Made by a program: the position numbers and the translations under genes. The notes beneath the pieces are model-generated. The model worked only from the letters and a program-made list of their open reading frames with translations. It did no database searches and was not told the DNA's origin. 18,221 nucleotides of DNA from Alphaproteobacteria bacterium UBA2966 (lineage in GTDB: Bacteria; Pseudomonadota; Alphaproteobacteria; UBA2966): positions 1 to 18,221 of the forward strand of contig DEBC01000083.1 in NCBI GenBank assembly GCA_002348365.1, written 5' to 3'. Position 1 is the first letter of the stretch. Every line of letters starts with the position of its first letter. Shown piece by piece: positions 1 to 6,836 of the stretch.

Positions 1-1
1 G

Positions 2-934
2 TTCTTTCCAACCACGGCAGACGTGTCTCATGGCATGTTGAACGCAGCCGGGTATCCAAGTTTCGCAGCCGTAGCTGCCATTGGCATCGTGATCTCCATT
101 GGGTTGTGCGTGTGGGGGACCAAGCGAGAAATTCCTCACCTACCCACCTGGAATGTGGAATACGAGCGCTTGAGCCCCCAACGCCTGTGGCGCGAGATCG
201 TCACCGCGCTGGGCAGTCATTCCTATCGCATGCTGCTATGCGGGCTGCTCGGCTGCCAGCTGATACTGGGCATCGAAGGCACGTTCATGATCTATATCTA
301 CGTACACTTCTGGGAGCTAAGCACAGAGGCCATGCGCTGGCTCAGCCCCGTCATGCTGCTCGGGCTGCCTTTCTCCGCAATCATGGCGCCCCACCTTACG
401 CGCCTGATCGACAAACGAACGGTGCTGCTCATATTCGGGTCCTGGGTGATCCTAAATGCCAACATTCTCATCATGCTCAGGCTGTTCACCGACGTGCTGC
501 CAGACAATGGAGACCCGTGGCTGCTTTACATTCTGTTGAGTTTCGGCTTCGTGACCGGCCTAGTAACACCGGCGCTGCTGATCACGTTCAACTCAATGTT
601 CGCGGACATAGCCGACGAGCTGGAGCTGCGCACGGGAGCGCGCCAGGAGGGCATCATCTTTTCTGCACGCTCGTTCGGTTTTAAGGCTTCCGCTGCCATG
701 GCTACCGTACTGGGCGGCATCGCCCTGGACCTCATCGGCTTTCCGCGTGGAGCAGAGGTAGGCGAGGTACCCGATGAGATCGTGTTTCGGCTTGGACTCG
801 TTGCCGCACCAGCAACGATCGTCATCGGCATGGCCAACCTGATGTTCTTTACGGCCTATCGTCTGGATCGCGCACGTGTGGCAGAAATCCAGGTGGAACT
901 CAGCAAACGCCGGGCTGCCGCTGCAGAGAACTGA
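2..934 (+). CDS. MFS transporter, GPH/MFS_2 type, 5'-truncated by window edge
   Basis: The C-terminal 310 residues of an inner-membrane secondary carrier are visible. The frame is open to base 2, so the gene begins upstream of the window and the GTG at 23 need not be its start. The hydrophobicity pattern suggests about seven or eight membrane helices, including ones near SFAAVAAIGIVISIGLCVWG, the LLCGLLGCQLILGIEGTFMI stretch and YILLSFGFVTGLVTPALLIT. A loop containing MFADIADELELRTGARQEG followed by the FSARSFGFKASAA segment is characteristic of the glycoside-pentoside-hexuronide/cation symporter family (MFS_2), where the equivalent segment is D-x-x-E-x-x-T-G-x-R-x-E. Full-length members have about 12 helices and 450-500 residues, so roughly the last two thirds is here. 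In environmental proteobacteria such carriers often sit beside TonB receptors and catabolic enzymes. The substrate cannot be read from sequence. Its downstream neighbour is a convergent GMC gene 89 bp away, and I see no clear hairpin terminator between them. Confidence 0.85.
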   Translation, partial: FFPTTADVSHGMLNAAGYPSFAAVAAIGIVISIGLCVWGTKREIPHLPTWNVEYERLSPQRLWREIVTALGSHSYRMLLCGLLGCQLILGIEGTFMIYIYVHFWELSTEAMRWLSPVMLLGLPFSAIMAPHLTRLIDKRTVLLIFGSWVILNANILIMLRLFTDVLPDNGDPWLLYILLSFGFVTGLVTPALLITFNSMFADIADELELRTGARQEGIIFSARSFGFKASAAMATVLGGIALDLIGFPRGAEVGEVPDEIVFRLGLVAAPATIVIGMANLMFFTAYRLDRARVAEIQVELSKRRAAAAEN

Positions 935-1023
935 TTCGGGCACGCCATTCACGCAGGCCAACACTCACACGGACGTCTGAACGTTCACGCACAAGGCGCC
1001 TCCAGCGCAACTGAGCAGGAACT

Positions 1024-2619
1024 TCAGCATGACGCATCGGATCTTATTAGGTCTGCAACTTTTTCTGCCATCATCATGACGGGCGCATTCAGGTTCCCGC
1101 TAGGAATACTAGGCATGATAGACGCGTCAACCACCCGCAGACGTTCAATGCCGTGCACCCGCGCCTGCGCATCGACCACCGAAGTGTCGCTATCGCCCAT
1201 GCGACATGTTCCCGCCAGGTGGAAAGCCGTGGTGGCATGGGCGCGAACATACGCATCAATCTCACCATCGGTCTTGATTTCAGGCCCGGGATCCATTTCC
1301 CGCTTGCGTAAACCATCGAAGGCCGCCTGCCCAGCAATGTCTCGCGCTATAGCAACGCAGCGACGCAGATCTCGACGGTCAACTTCCGTACTCAGGTAGG
1401 CGGGATCAATCAGTGGCGCCGCGGCGGGGTTCGCGGAAGCCAGGCGCACCTCCCCGAGGCTGGTGGCTCGCAAAGTCCCGATGCCGATTCGGAATCCGTG
1501 CGGCCTCAAGCTGGGCACCCATCCCTGAAGGTGCAGCGGAAAAAAATGGATCTGCACATCGGGGTGCAGAACGTCGGGTCGAGATTTAACAAACGCCCCC
1601 ACGGTACACCCGTTACTCCCCGCGAGGCCGGATCCGTTGACAGACCATTTGAGCAAATGCTTTACCAGACGCAGGGGATGCATTTCCCGATTTAGTGCGG
1701 CGCGTGCTTTCGCGCCGTACTGGATATGCAACTCGAGGTGGTCGGACAGGTGTTTACCAACCCCGGGCAAGTGGGCTTTGACACCTATACCATGGGCGGC
1801 CAGTTGCCGACGCGCCCCGATGCCCGAGAGCATCAGAAGTTGTGGCGACTGGACGGCGCCGGCACAAAGGATCACCTCTTTTTCGGCAACGAGTCGGGTC
1901 ACATGGCCGTTTTTTCGATAACGGACACCACGCGCAACGGCAGATTCTAGGTCGATCATCTCCACCAAGGCACCGGGTATGACGTCTAGGTTGGTTCTGT
2001 TCCTTACAGGCGTCAAATAAGCCCGCGCAGCGCTCACCCGCACACCCCGATCGATATTAGTATCAAATAAACCAAATCCGGCCTGCACCGCACCATTGAT
2101 GTCCGAGGTCCTTTCGTAACCTGCCTGCACGCCGGCTTCAAGAAACGCGGCATCCAGAGGATTTGTCAGCGCTTGCCTGACGACACGAACAGGCCCATCG
2201 GCACCCCGGAACTGGTCACTGCCCTCTGAGAAAGACTCCAGACGCCGAAAATAAGGCAGGCAGTCCTCATAGGCCCATCCATCAGCTCCTTCAGCAGCCC
2301 AGCGATCGTAGTCAGCGGCATTGCCCCTGACGAACACGATTCCATTGATGGATGAAGATCCCCCGAGGACCTTGCCCCTGGGGGTGAAGACGCATCGGCC
2401 GTCCAAGTTGGCCTGAGGTGTTGTGTTGAACTTCCAGTTGTACCGGCCTCCGGCGGCGTTGACACCAAGTGCTGCAGGCATGTGCAGGCTAATGCTGCGA
2501 TCGCGCCCGCCAGCCTCCAGTAATGTGACTCGGGTGTCGGGATCTTCGCTGAGCCGATTAGCAAGTACGCACCCCGCACTGCCTGCACCTATGATGATGT
2601 AATCGGTCGTATCGGTCAT
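1024..2619 (-). CDS. GMC-family FAD-dependent oxidoreductase (choline/alcohol dehydrogenase-like)
   Basis: This 531-residue flavoprotein is full length for the family and has no signal peptide, so it is probably cytoplasmic. Visible landmarks are an N-terminal FAD-binding GAGSAG motif (residues 11-16) with the ribose-binding acidic residue E35, GMC signature 1 around PRGKVLGGSSSINGIVFVRG (80-99), and signature 2 around GAVQSPQLLMLSGIG (254-268). The C-terminal catalytic pair is His467 (in FHLAGTCRMG) and Asn511 (in the NLNAP segment). These are the residues that abstract the hydroxyl proton in choline and aryl-alcohol oxidases. Family members oxidise alcohols to aldehydes, passing electrons to oxygen or to a membrane acceptor. 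The sequence resembles the bacterial choline-dehydrogenase-like group, but no choline operon partners (betB, betI, betT) are present, so betA is not assigned. There is only a poor ribosome-binding site before the ATG. The gene is divergent from the DUF1330-like gene. Confidence 0.93.
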   Translation of the reverse strand: MTDTTDYIIIGAGSAGCVLANRLSEDPDTRVTLLEAGGRDRSISLHMPAALGVNAAGGRYNWKFNTTPQANLDGRCVFTPRGKVLGGSSSINGIVFVRGNAADYDRWAAEGADGWAYEDCLPYFRRLESFSEGSDQFRGADGPVRVVRQALTNPLDAAFLEAGVQAGYERTSDINGAVQAGFGLFDTNIDRGVRVSAARAYLTPVRNRTNLDVIPGALVEMIDLESAVARGVRYRKNGHVTRLVAEKEVILCAGAVQSPQLLMLSGIGARRQLAAHGIGVKAHLPGVGKHLSDHLELHIQYGAKARAALNREMHPLRLVKHLLKWSVNGSGLAGSNGCTVGAFVKSRPDVLHPDVQIHFFPLHLQGWVPSLRPHGFRIGIGTLRATSLGEVRLASANPAAAPLIDPAYLSTEVDRRDLRRCVAIARDIAGQAAFDGLRKREMDPGPEIKTDGEIDAYVRAHATTAFHLAGTCRMGDSDTSVVDAQARVHGIERLRVVDASIMPSIPSGNLNAPVMMMAEKVADLIRSDASC

Positions 2620-2652
2620 GCCCGCACCATATCTGTAGGTCGCCGACAGAGA

Positions 2653-2711
2653 AAGCCTTGCTTAGGGAATGATGGGCCGTAATGATTGGGGTAATGCAAG
2701 GGGCAAGGCTT
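2653..2711. repeat. 9-bp inverted repeat in divergent spacer
   Basis: AAGCCTTGC at 2653-2661 and its exact reverse complement GCAAGGCTT at 2703-2711 flank 41 bp, just upstream of the GMC gene. Within the intervening segment, GTAATG occurs twice, 12 bp apart. The octamer GGGGTAAT there (2688-2695) recurs at 2858-2865, near the start of the divergent gene. The arms could form a hairpin in the leader or be paired operator half-sites. No function is demonstrable from sequence. Confidence 0.4.
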
Positions 2712-2832
2712 GTTGTTGAGGTCAGTTCAACCCAACACGCGAGCGGATTCGCCAGATCGAGCTATAGGCACTGAAAAAACTATGAAATCCAAACGGCTGG
2801 TGACAGCCGCATCGCTTCCTGCAGGAAAATAA

Positions 2833-2852
2833 GCAATAACATATCGTGTTGC
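2833..2852. promoter_or_regulatory. Imperfect 20-bp palindrome, candidate operator
   Basis: GCAATAACATATCGTGTTGC is an imperfect palindrome: the outer GCAA/TTGC arms pair exactly, with further pairing inside if one T-G wobble is allowed. It lies 40 bp upstream of the ATG of the DUF1330-like gene, where a promoter for that gene would be expected. The size and symmetry suit a dimeric regulator such as a TetR-family repressor, but no regulator gene is in the window. This is inference only. Confidence 0.3.
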
Positions 2853-2891
2853 GTAGTAGGGGTAATACTAGAATCTCTCAACGGGAAGCAC

Positions 2892-3512
2892 ATGAACAAA
2901 AGCCGTCGGGTCTGGGTCATCGCGACCGTGGTGTATGCATTGTTCTTCAGTTGGTATACGTCTTTTGGTGGTCCACTGACCGATGTTGAAATCGATCGTT
3001 ACATGGCGCGTATCTCCGCCAACCCAGGCAGTTCGCCGGAAACGATCGAGATGATGAGGCGTTTCATGGAGGAAGATAGCGGTGATGACTTCGTGATGAT
3101 CAACCTGATCGAATTGCATGAGCAACCGCTTGTTATTGAGGGTGTGCGACCAGGCGAGACCTCTGAAGAGGTGCTTGCAAAATACATGCAGTACATGTCC
3201 CCCGCACTTTTCTCACGGGCCTCTCATCCGGTATTGATTGGTCGTGCCGCCAACCAGGCTATGGATCTTATGAACGCTCCCGGCATGAAGCACTGGACGA
3301 CAGGGGCCGCCATGCGATATCGGAGCCGCAGGGATATGCTGGAAATTACGATGAATCCGGAATTTCGTAGCTCACATCAGTTCAAGGTGGCCGCTATGGC
3401 CAAGACCATCGCCTTCCCCATCGATCCCTGGTTTCACCTGGGAGATCCCCGACTATTGCTGGCACTTCTGCTCGCGTTCATAGCGGCCGCTCTGAGCCGA
3501 CGCTCCGCTTGA
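2892..3512 (+). CDS. Membrane-anchored DUF1330-like (dimeric alpha/beta barrel) protein
   Basis: A 206-residue protein with a hydrophobic helix at each end: residues 7-23 (VWVIATVVYALFFSWYT) and about 187-202 (LLLALLLAFIAAAL). The core between them (about 66-176) has the pattern of DUF1330-like ferredoxin-fold proteins: FVMINLIEL as a first strand, then KYMQYMSPALFSRASHPVLIG, a conserved Trp (W125) in the middle strand, and MRYRSRRDMLEIT followed by an NPEF segment. DUF1330 proteins are normally about 100-residue soluble proteins of unknown biochemical role, so the two anchors are unusual. A GGGAAG ribosome-binding site precedes the ATG at a suitable distance, supporting this start. The last 79 bp, encoding helix 2, lie antisense to the end of the hydrolase gene. 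The domain call rests on pattern recognition and is moderately secure; function is unknown. Confidence 0.72.
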   Translation: MNKSRRVWVIATVVYALFFSWYTSFGGPLTDVEIDRYMARISANPGSSPETIEMMRRFMEEDSGDDFVMINLIELHEQPLVIEGVRPGETSEEVLAKYMQYMSPALFSRASHPVLIGRAANQAMDLMNAPGMKHWTTGAAMRYRSRRDMLEITMNPEFRSSHQFKVAAMAKTIAFPIDPWFHLGDPRLLLALLLAFIAAALSRRSA

Positions 3513-4534
3513 ACCTGATCCACGACACGCATCAAGGCCGAAGCGATTTCGTCCGGCACTTCCTCTTGTAGAAAGTGCCCCGCGCCAGTTTCCGTAACCG
3601 GCGCATGAGGGAAGTTCAGCTTCATCATAGGAAGCCCTTTCGCGAGAATCGGATCGTTCATTCCCCAGATGATTTCGGCTGGAATATCTAATGTCTGCAC
3701 ATACTCTTCGATATGCCTTAATGCCGGTGCGCTTGGATGATCCGGGCCGTCGGGCACCATGCGCATCATGGCGAGCGGCGCCTTTGCATTGCCACTCTCC
3801 GTCACGGGCCTACCGTAGAGATCAGACACTTCGGGCGGAATCGAAGCGGGGTCGTCCTGCATCTGAGGCAATCGCTCGAAGATAGAAAGCATAGCTTCCA
3901 GGAGAAGTTCGCCGACTACCGGGGTCTTTACGGTGGCATGGGCTTGAGAGATGTCCATGGCCTCTCTTGGCGCATTGAATCCGGTATTGAGCAACACTGC
4001 TCCCTTAAGTAAGTCGGGTGAAAGTGCAAGCGCCCCCATACCTACGGGACCACCCCAGTCCTGACCCGCATAGACCAGCTCGGCAAGTTTCAGTTGCTCT
4101 AAAACCCCGTGAATCCAGCCGATGTGATTTTCCAGCGTATGCTCGCTGGCCGGGACCTTGCTCGAAAACCCCAGCCCCACCAGGGTCGGCATGATCACCC
4201 GCACTCGATCAGTGGGTAGCAGCCGAACCACTTTCCGATATAGGAAGCCAGATGTCGGATTGCCGTGCTGGAGAAAGACAGGGAACCCGGAGCCTACTTC
4301 AAGCACGTGAACCTTTATATCCGGTTCCACCTCGACGAAATAGCTTTTGTACTCATCAGAGATGTGGGTTGCCGCATAGTCAGGCAGGGTAAGTGCCTCG
4401 AACTCGCCGACTTCCAGCGTCACGAATCCATCCCCACTAGGAACGATTTGCACTCCATCTCGAGTGATCCAACCAGCGAAGATGAGACAAGCGGCGGCAA
4501 TCACGCCTAATGCCATTAGAATTCGTAACTTCAA
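3434..4534 (-). CDS. Haloalkane dehalogenase-like alpha/beta hydrolase with N-terminal anchor or signal peptide
   Basis: A 366-residue alpha/beta hydrolase whose active site matches haloalkane dehalogenases: HGNPTSGFLYR (90-100, oxyanion hole and halide-binding Asn92), GQDWGGPVG (157-165, nucleophile Asp159 and adjacent halide-binding Trp160), GMNDP (291-295, candidate acid Asp294) and GAGHFLQEE (317-325, catalytic His320). Asp rather than Ser as nucleophile separates it from esterases, though fluoroacetate dehalogenase and epoxide hydrolase also use Asp. The cap region (about 185-270) sets specificity and is not interpretable here. Residues 1-22 are a hydrophobic signal or anchor, so the enzyme is probably periplasmic or membrane-bound, unlike typical cytoplasmic dehalogenases. 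The start is TTG at 4534, with an AGGAG site 8 bp upstream; the ATG six codons later is too far from it. The last 24 residues are an Ala/Arg/Ser-rich tail overlapping the convergent gene. The true substrate may not be halogenated. Confidence 0.86.
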   Translation of the reverse strand: MKLRILMALGVIAAACLIFAGWITRDGVQIVPSGDGFVTLEVGEFEALTLPDYAATHISDEYKSYFVEVEPDIKVHVLEVGSGFPVFLQHGNPTSGFLYRKVVRLLPTDRVRVIMPTLVGLGFSSKVPASEHTLENHIGWIHGVLEQLKLAELVYAGQDWGGPVGMGALALSPDLLKGAVLLNTGFNAPREAMDISQAHATVKTPVVGELLLEAMLSIFERLPQMQDDPASIPPEVSDLYGRPVTESGNAKAPLAMMRMVPDGPDHPSAPALRHIEEYVQTLDIPAEIIWGMNDPILAKGLPMMKLNFPHAPVTETGAGHFLQEEVPDEIASALMRVVDQVQAERRLRAAAMNASRSASNSRGSPR

Positions 4535-4581
4535 GAGTCTTCTCCTACCGTAGCCGGAGAGTGCGTCGATATCATAGGCCG

Positions 4582-4613
4582 ACTTTCTCGCTCAATTACT
4601 TTCTCGCTCAATT
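4582..4613. repeat. Perfect 16-bp tandem duplication upstream of the hydrolase gene
   Basis: ACTTTCTCGCTCAATT occurs twice head to tail (4582-4597 and 4598-4613), and the next base also matches. On the minus strand this puts two TTGAGCGAGAAAGT boxes 48-79 bp upstream of the TTG start of the dehalogenase-like gene. A 16-bp period is near 1.5 helical turns. It could be a direct-repeat regulator site, a duplicated -35-like TTGAGC, or a slippage event. No other copy was noticed in the window. Confidence 0.75.
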
Positions 4614-4727
4614 AAAAGCAGCTCGAGGCGCACGGCGTCGCTTGGCGGAGGAAAGCCCATAAGAAAACGAAACGCTTTAGAAACTTTTTATACGCACTCT
4701 AAATTTTCTGCACGGGATGTACACGCT

Positions 4728-6689
4728 TCATGGAGATGCTGACCAGATGGGCGAGGACCAGGCCCGTTCCTGAACCGTAGCCGGTATGTCCGCCGGCACC
4801 TCGGCGCCAACGCTATTGACCAGTAACGTAGTCCAGCGACAGGTAGGATTCTCCAACACCCGCGCGTAATAGAATGCGGGATGTTCGATTGAGAAATCAG
4901 CATCAGAAAAGGTGGCCTGGAGTTCTGCGGCCCCTTGCTCACCGATAAGCCTGCAGGTCGCCAGATCCGCGTCCGCGGTAGTCTTAGGACACCGGCCATT
5001 TTCATCCGGTATGCGGCCACTCGAACAAGCGACGTCCCAGATCCGTTGACGGTGTTCTCCGTCTTCGATCCATCCTTTGATGATCTGTATACGATCGAGC
5101 GGCGGGCCCGCTGGATCTTTGATAGCCCAAACCCAGAATCGGGTGCCTTGCGTTGAAACAAGATTCGAACCCATAGGCACCCCCTGCTCGTAGGCAATTT
5201 CGACCGGGTTGGAATGCGCGCCAAGATCCTCCGGCAGATTGCCGCCAAAGAATCGAAGCCGTATCCGAGATCCGCTGGTCGCAAAGGCTTCCCGGCGCTG
5301 TAGCGCGTCGAAAATAGCCTCCCGGGTGTTGGCTTCGGCCCAGACACCGGCCAAGCCACCAGGCGACATTAGGCGGACGGGGCCCACTACCACATGCTCT
5401 TGGGCCAGGACTCCGTCCACGGCGAAGCCCAGGCCAGCGGCAGGCTCGAACAGCGGTAGTATGCCTGGCCTGGTGTTTCCTGAATCCGACATGTGAGTGT
5501 CCGTAGAGCCAATCACTCCGAGCTTATACGGGTTGAAGTCGCGCTCATTGCCAAGCGCGAGTCCGTCTAGCAGGACATTGCGAAGGAAATCGTTTTCACG
5601 TGCACAGCGACGGGCGTTCCCATCCGCACAAGGCGGAAACAGGATACCTAAGTTACAGTCTTCGTCAGACGCACCAACACTGATCTGACACTCCGAGTTA
5701 CCTTTCTGCTGCGTGACTTCAAACAACCGTTCGATCCGAGCTCGCCGTTGCAGATCTTCACTCGTATATACGGTGTCATCCTCGTCCGTGCGCGAAAAGG
5801 TGAGGCCCCAGGAGTAGTTAGTGTTGTGAGGGATGGTTAGCACTTCACAAGGTTCAACGCAGGCTGCGTCGAGCTGGTTGAAAAAGTCCTTCTGGTTGCG
5901 CACGTCGAGCGATGAAATAGCGTGCGCTGTGACATCCGTGCCCCGGAAGATGACGTTTCGGTGCAGCATGCCGAATTCCGGCAGGAGCGAAGAAAACTCG
6001 TAACCAATCAACGCAGTGAATTGCCCCGGGTTATCGTGCGCATTTGCGAGCTCCTGAACCCGTTTCCAGGTGGTGCGCTCGTTGTCCTGACAGCGCGCCA
6101 AGTCGGAGCAAGTATCTTGAAGGCGCGGCATGGGCCGCGTACCGCCAAACGCAAACGCACGCTCGAGAAACGTCTCCTGATCTATTTCTCCAGCACGCAG
6201 TGCTCGGCATTGAGGGAGGTCGAATTCGGGGGAACCGGGCATGGTACAAACTAAATGTGAGCCGAAGAATTCCGCATGGTCGGTGAGTGCCACGAAATCC
6301 AGCGGGACCGGTAGTTGGGCCTGCACGCCGTTCTGCAACTCGACCTGCTCGCCTTTGGCAAATCTATAGGCCGTGTTTGGACCCAGACGGTTGCCACCAG
6401 CGTAGGCATCCGCTGACCAACTCGTGTGCACGTGCAGATCGCCGAACAGCGCTGTGCGCAGCGGGTACCGTCTGACTTCCCCAGGTTCGGCGCCGGGTGG
6501 TGGTGTAGAGATATGTGACTGGGGTACATCGTCTGGGTCTACACACGCCACCAGCCAGAGAGAAAGGCATACTAGAACCAGTGTTCGTAAAATGATCCAG
6601 TGATTCCCCGCTTTGACAGCCTGGGGTTCGGCAGCTTGGCCAAATGCAGGCCAGGGCAAATTCTTTGGGAAGGTACATTCACTAGGCAT
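4728..6689 (-). CDS. DUF3604 domain protein, probable lipoprotein
   Basis: A large DUF3604-family protein, distantly related to PHP metal-dependent phosphoesterases. Numbering from the ATG at 6689: a hydrophobic stretch at about 31-48 ends in the lipobox LVAC (Cys49), predicting an envelope lipoprotein with a rather long N-terminal region. The family domain starts with GDLHVHTSWSADA (83-95), where D84, H86 and H88 are likely metal ligands. Further His/Asp clusters are LTDHAEFFG (135-143), His243, His288 and GSTDTHMSDSGN (394-405), probably completing the metal site. The end (QERAWSSPIW) looks natural for the family, and length is about normal. The substrate is unknown. I chose 6689 because GGAG lies 9 bp before it; an in-frame ATG at 6749 would lengthen the leader, has a poor site and overlaps a palindrome. 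It is transcribed toward the hydrolase gene with a 193-bp gap, so a shared operon is uncertain. Confidence 0.9.
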   Translation of the reverse strand: MPSECTFPKNLPWPAFGQAAEPQAVKAGNHWIILRTLVLVCLSLWLVACVDPDDVPQSHISTPPPGAEPGEVRRYPLRTALFGDLHVHTSWSADAYAGGNRLGPNTAYRFAKGEQVELQNGVQAQLPVPLDFVALTDHAEFFGSHLVCTMPGSPEFDLPQCRALRAGEIDQETFLERAFAFGGTRPMPRLQDTCSDLARCQDNERTTWKRVQELANAHDNPGQFTALIGYEFSSLLPEFGMLHRNVIFRGTDVTAHAISSLDVRNQKDFFNQLDAACVEPCEVLTIPHNTNYSWGLTFSRTDEDDTVYTSEDLQRRARIERLFEVTQQKGNSECQISVGASDEDCNLGILFPPCADGNARRCARENDFLRNVLLDGLALGNERDFNPYKLGVIGSTDTHMSDSGNTRPGILPLFEPAAGLGFAVDGVLAQEHVVVGPVRLMSPGGLAGVWAEANTREAIFDALQRREAFATSGSRIRLRFFGGNLPEDLGAHSNPVEIAYEQGVPMGSNLVSTQGTRFWVWAIKDPAGPPLDRIQIIKGWIEDGEHRQRIWDVACSSGRIPDENGRCPKTTADADLATCRLIGEQGAAELQATFSDADFSIEHPAFYYARVLENPTCRWTTLLVNSVGAEVPADIPATVQERAWSSPIWSASP

Positions 6690-6730
6690 GTTCCGGATCT
6701 CCAGATGGTTTGCCACCCAATCCATGAAAC

Positions 6731-6752
6731 AGGATGCATCGTGCATCATCCT
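6731..6752. promoter_or_regulatory. Palindrome in the DUF3604/Rieske divergent promoter region
   Basis: AGGATG at 6731-6736 and CATCCT at 6747-6752 are exact inverted arms. Nested between them, ATGCA/TGCAT is a second inverted pair around a 3-bp centre. The site lies in the roughly 147 bp between the two divergent genes (using starts 6689 and 6837), so one bound regulator could control both. A TAAAAT sequence at 6804-6809 is a plausible -10 for the rightward gene, but no good -35 precedes it. Functional assignment is inference. Confidence 0.4.
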
Positions 6753-6836
6753 GAGTCTATCGCTATTTCATTGAGCGCCAATAGCAGACACTTGGGGTAT
6801 CGGTAAAATGGTCAGCAGCAACGAATGGGAAGCAAT

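Noticed and set aside
106..684. 192-codon plus-strand frame overlapping the MFS gene
   Set aside because: Composition rich in Arg, His and Ala with no membrane pattern; it is an alternate-frame shadow of the clear carrier sequence.
4660..4712. AT-rich inverted TTTAGA/TCTAAA after the DUF3604 stop as a terminator
   Set aside because: Weak AT-only arms with a long loop and no continuous U run in the right place.
4688..5359. 223-codon minus-strand frame overlapping the DUF3604 gene
   Set aside because: Arg/Ser/Pro-rich alternate frame; the DUF3604 frame carries the conserved motifs.
6690..6749. Upstream ATG (6749) as the DUF3604 start
   Set aside because: Poor ribosome-binding site, an even longer region before the lipobox, and it lies in a palindrome; the ATG at 6689 has GGAG at a good distance.
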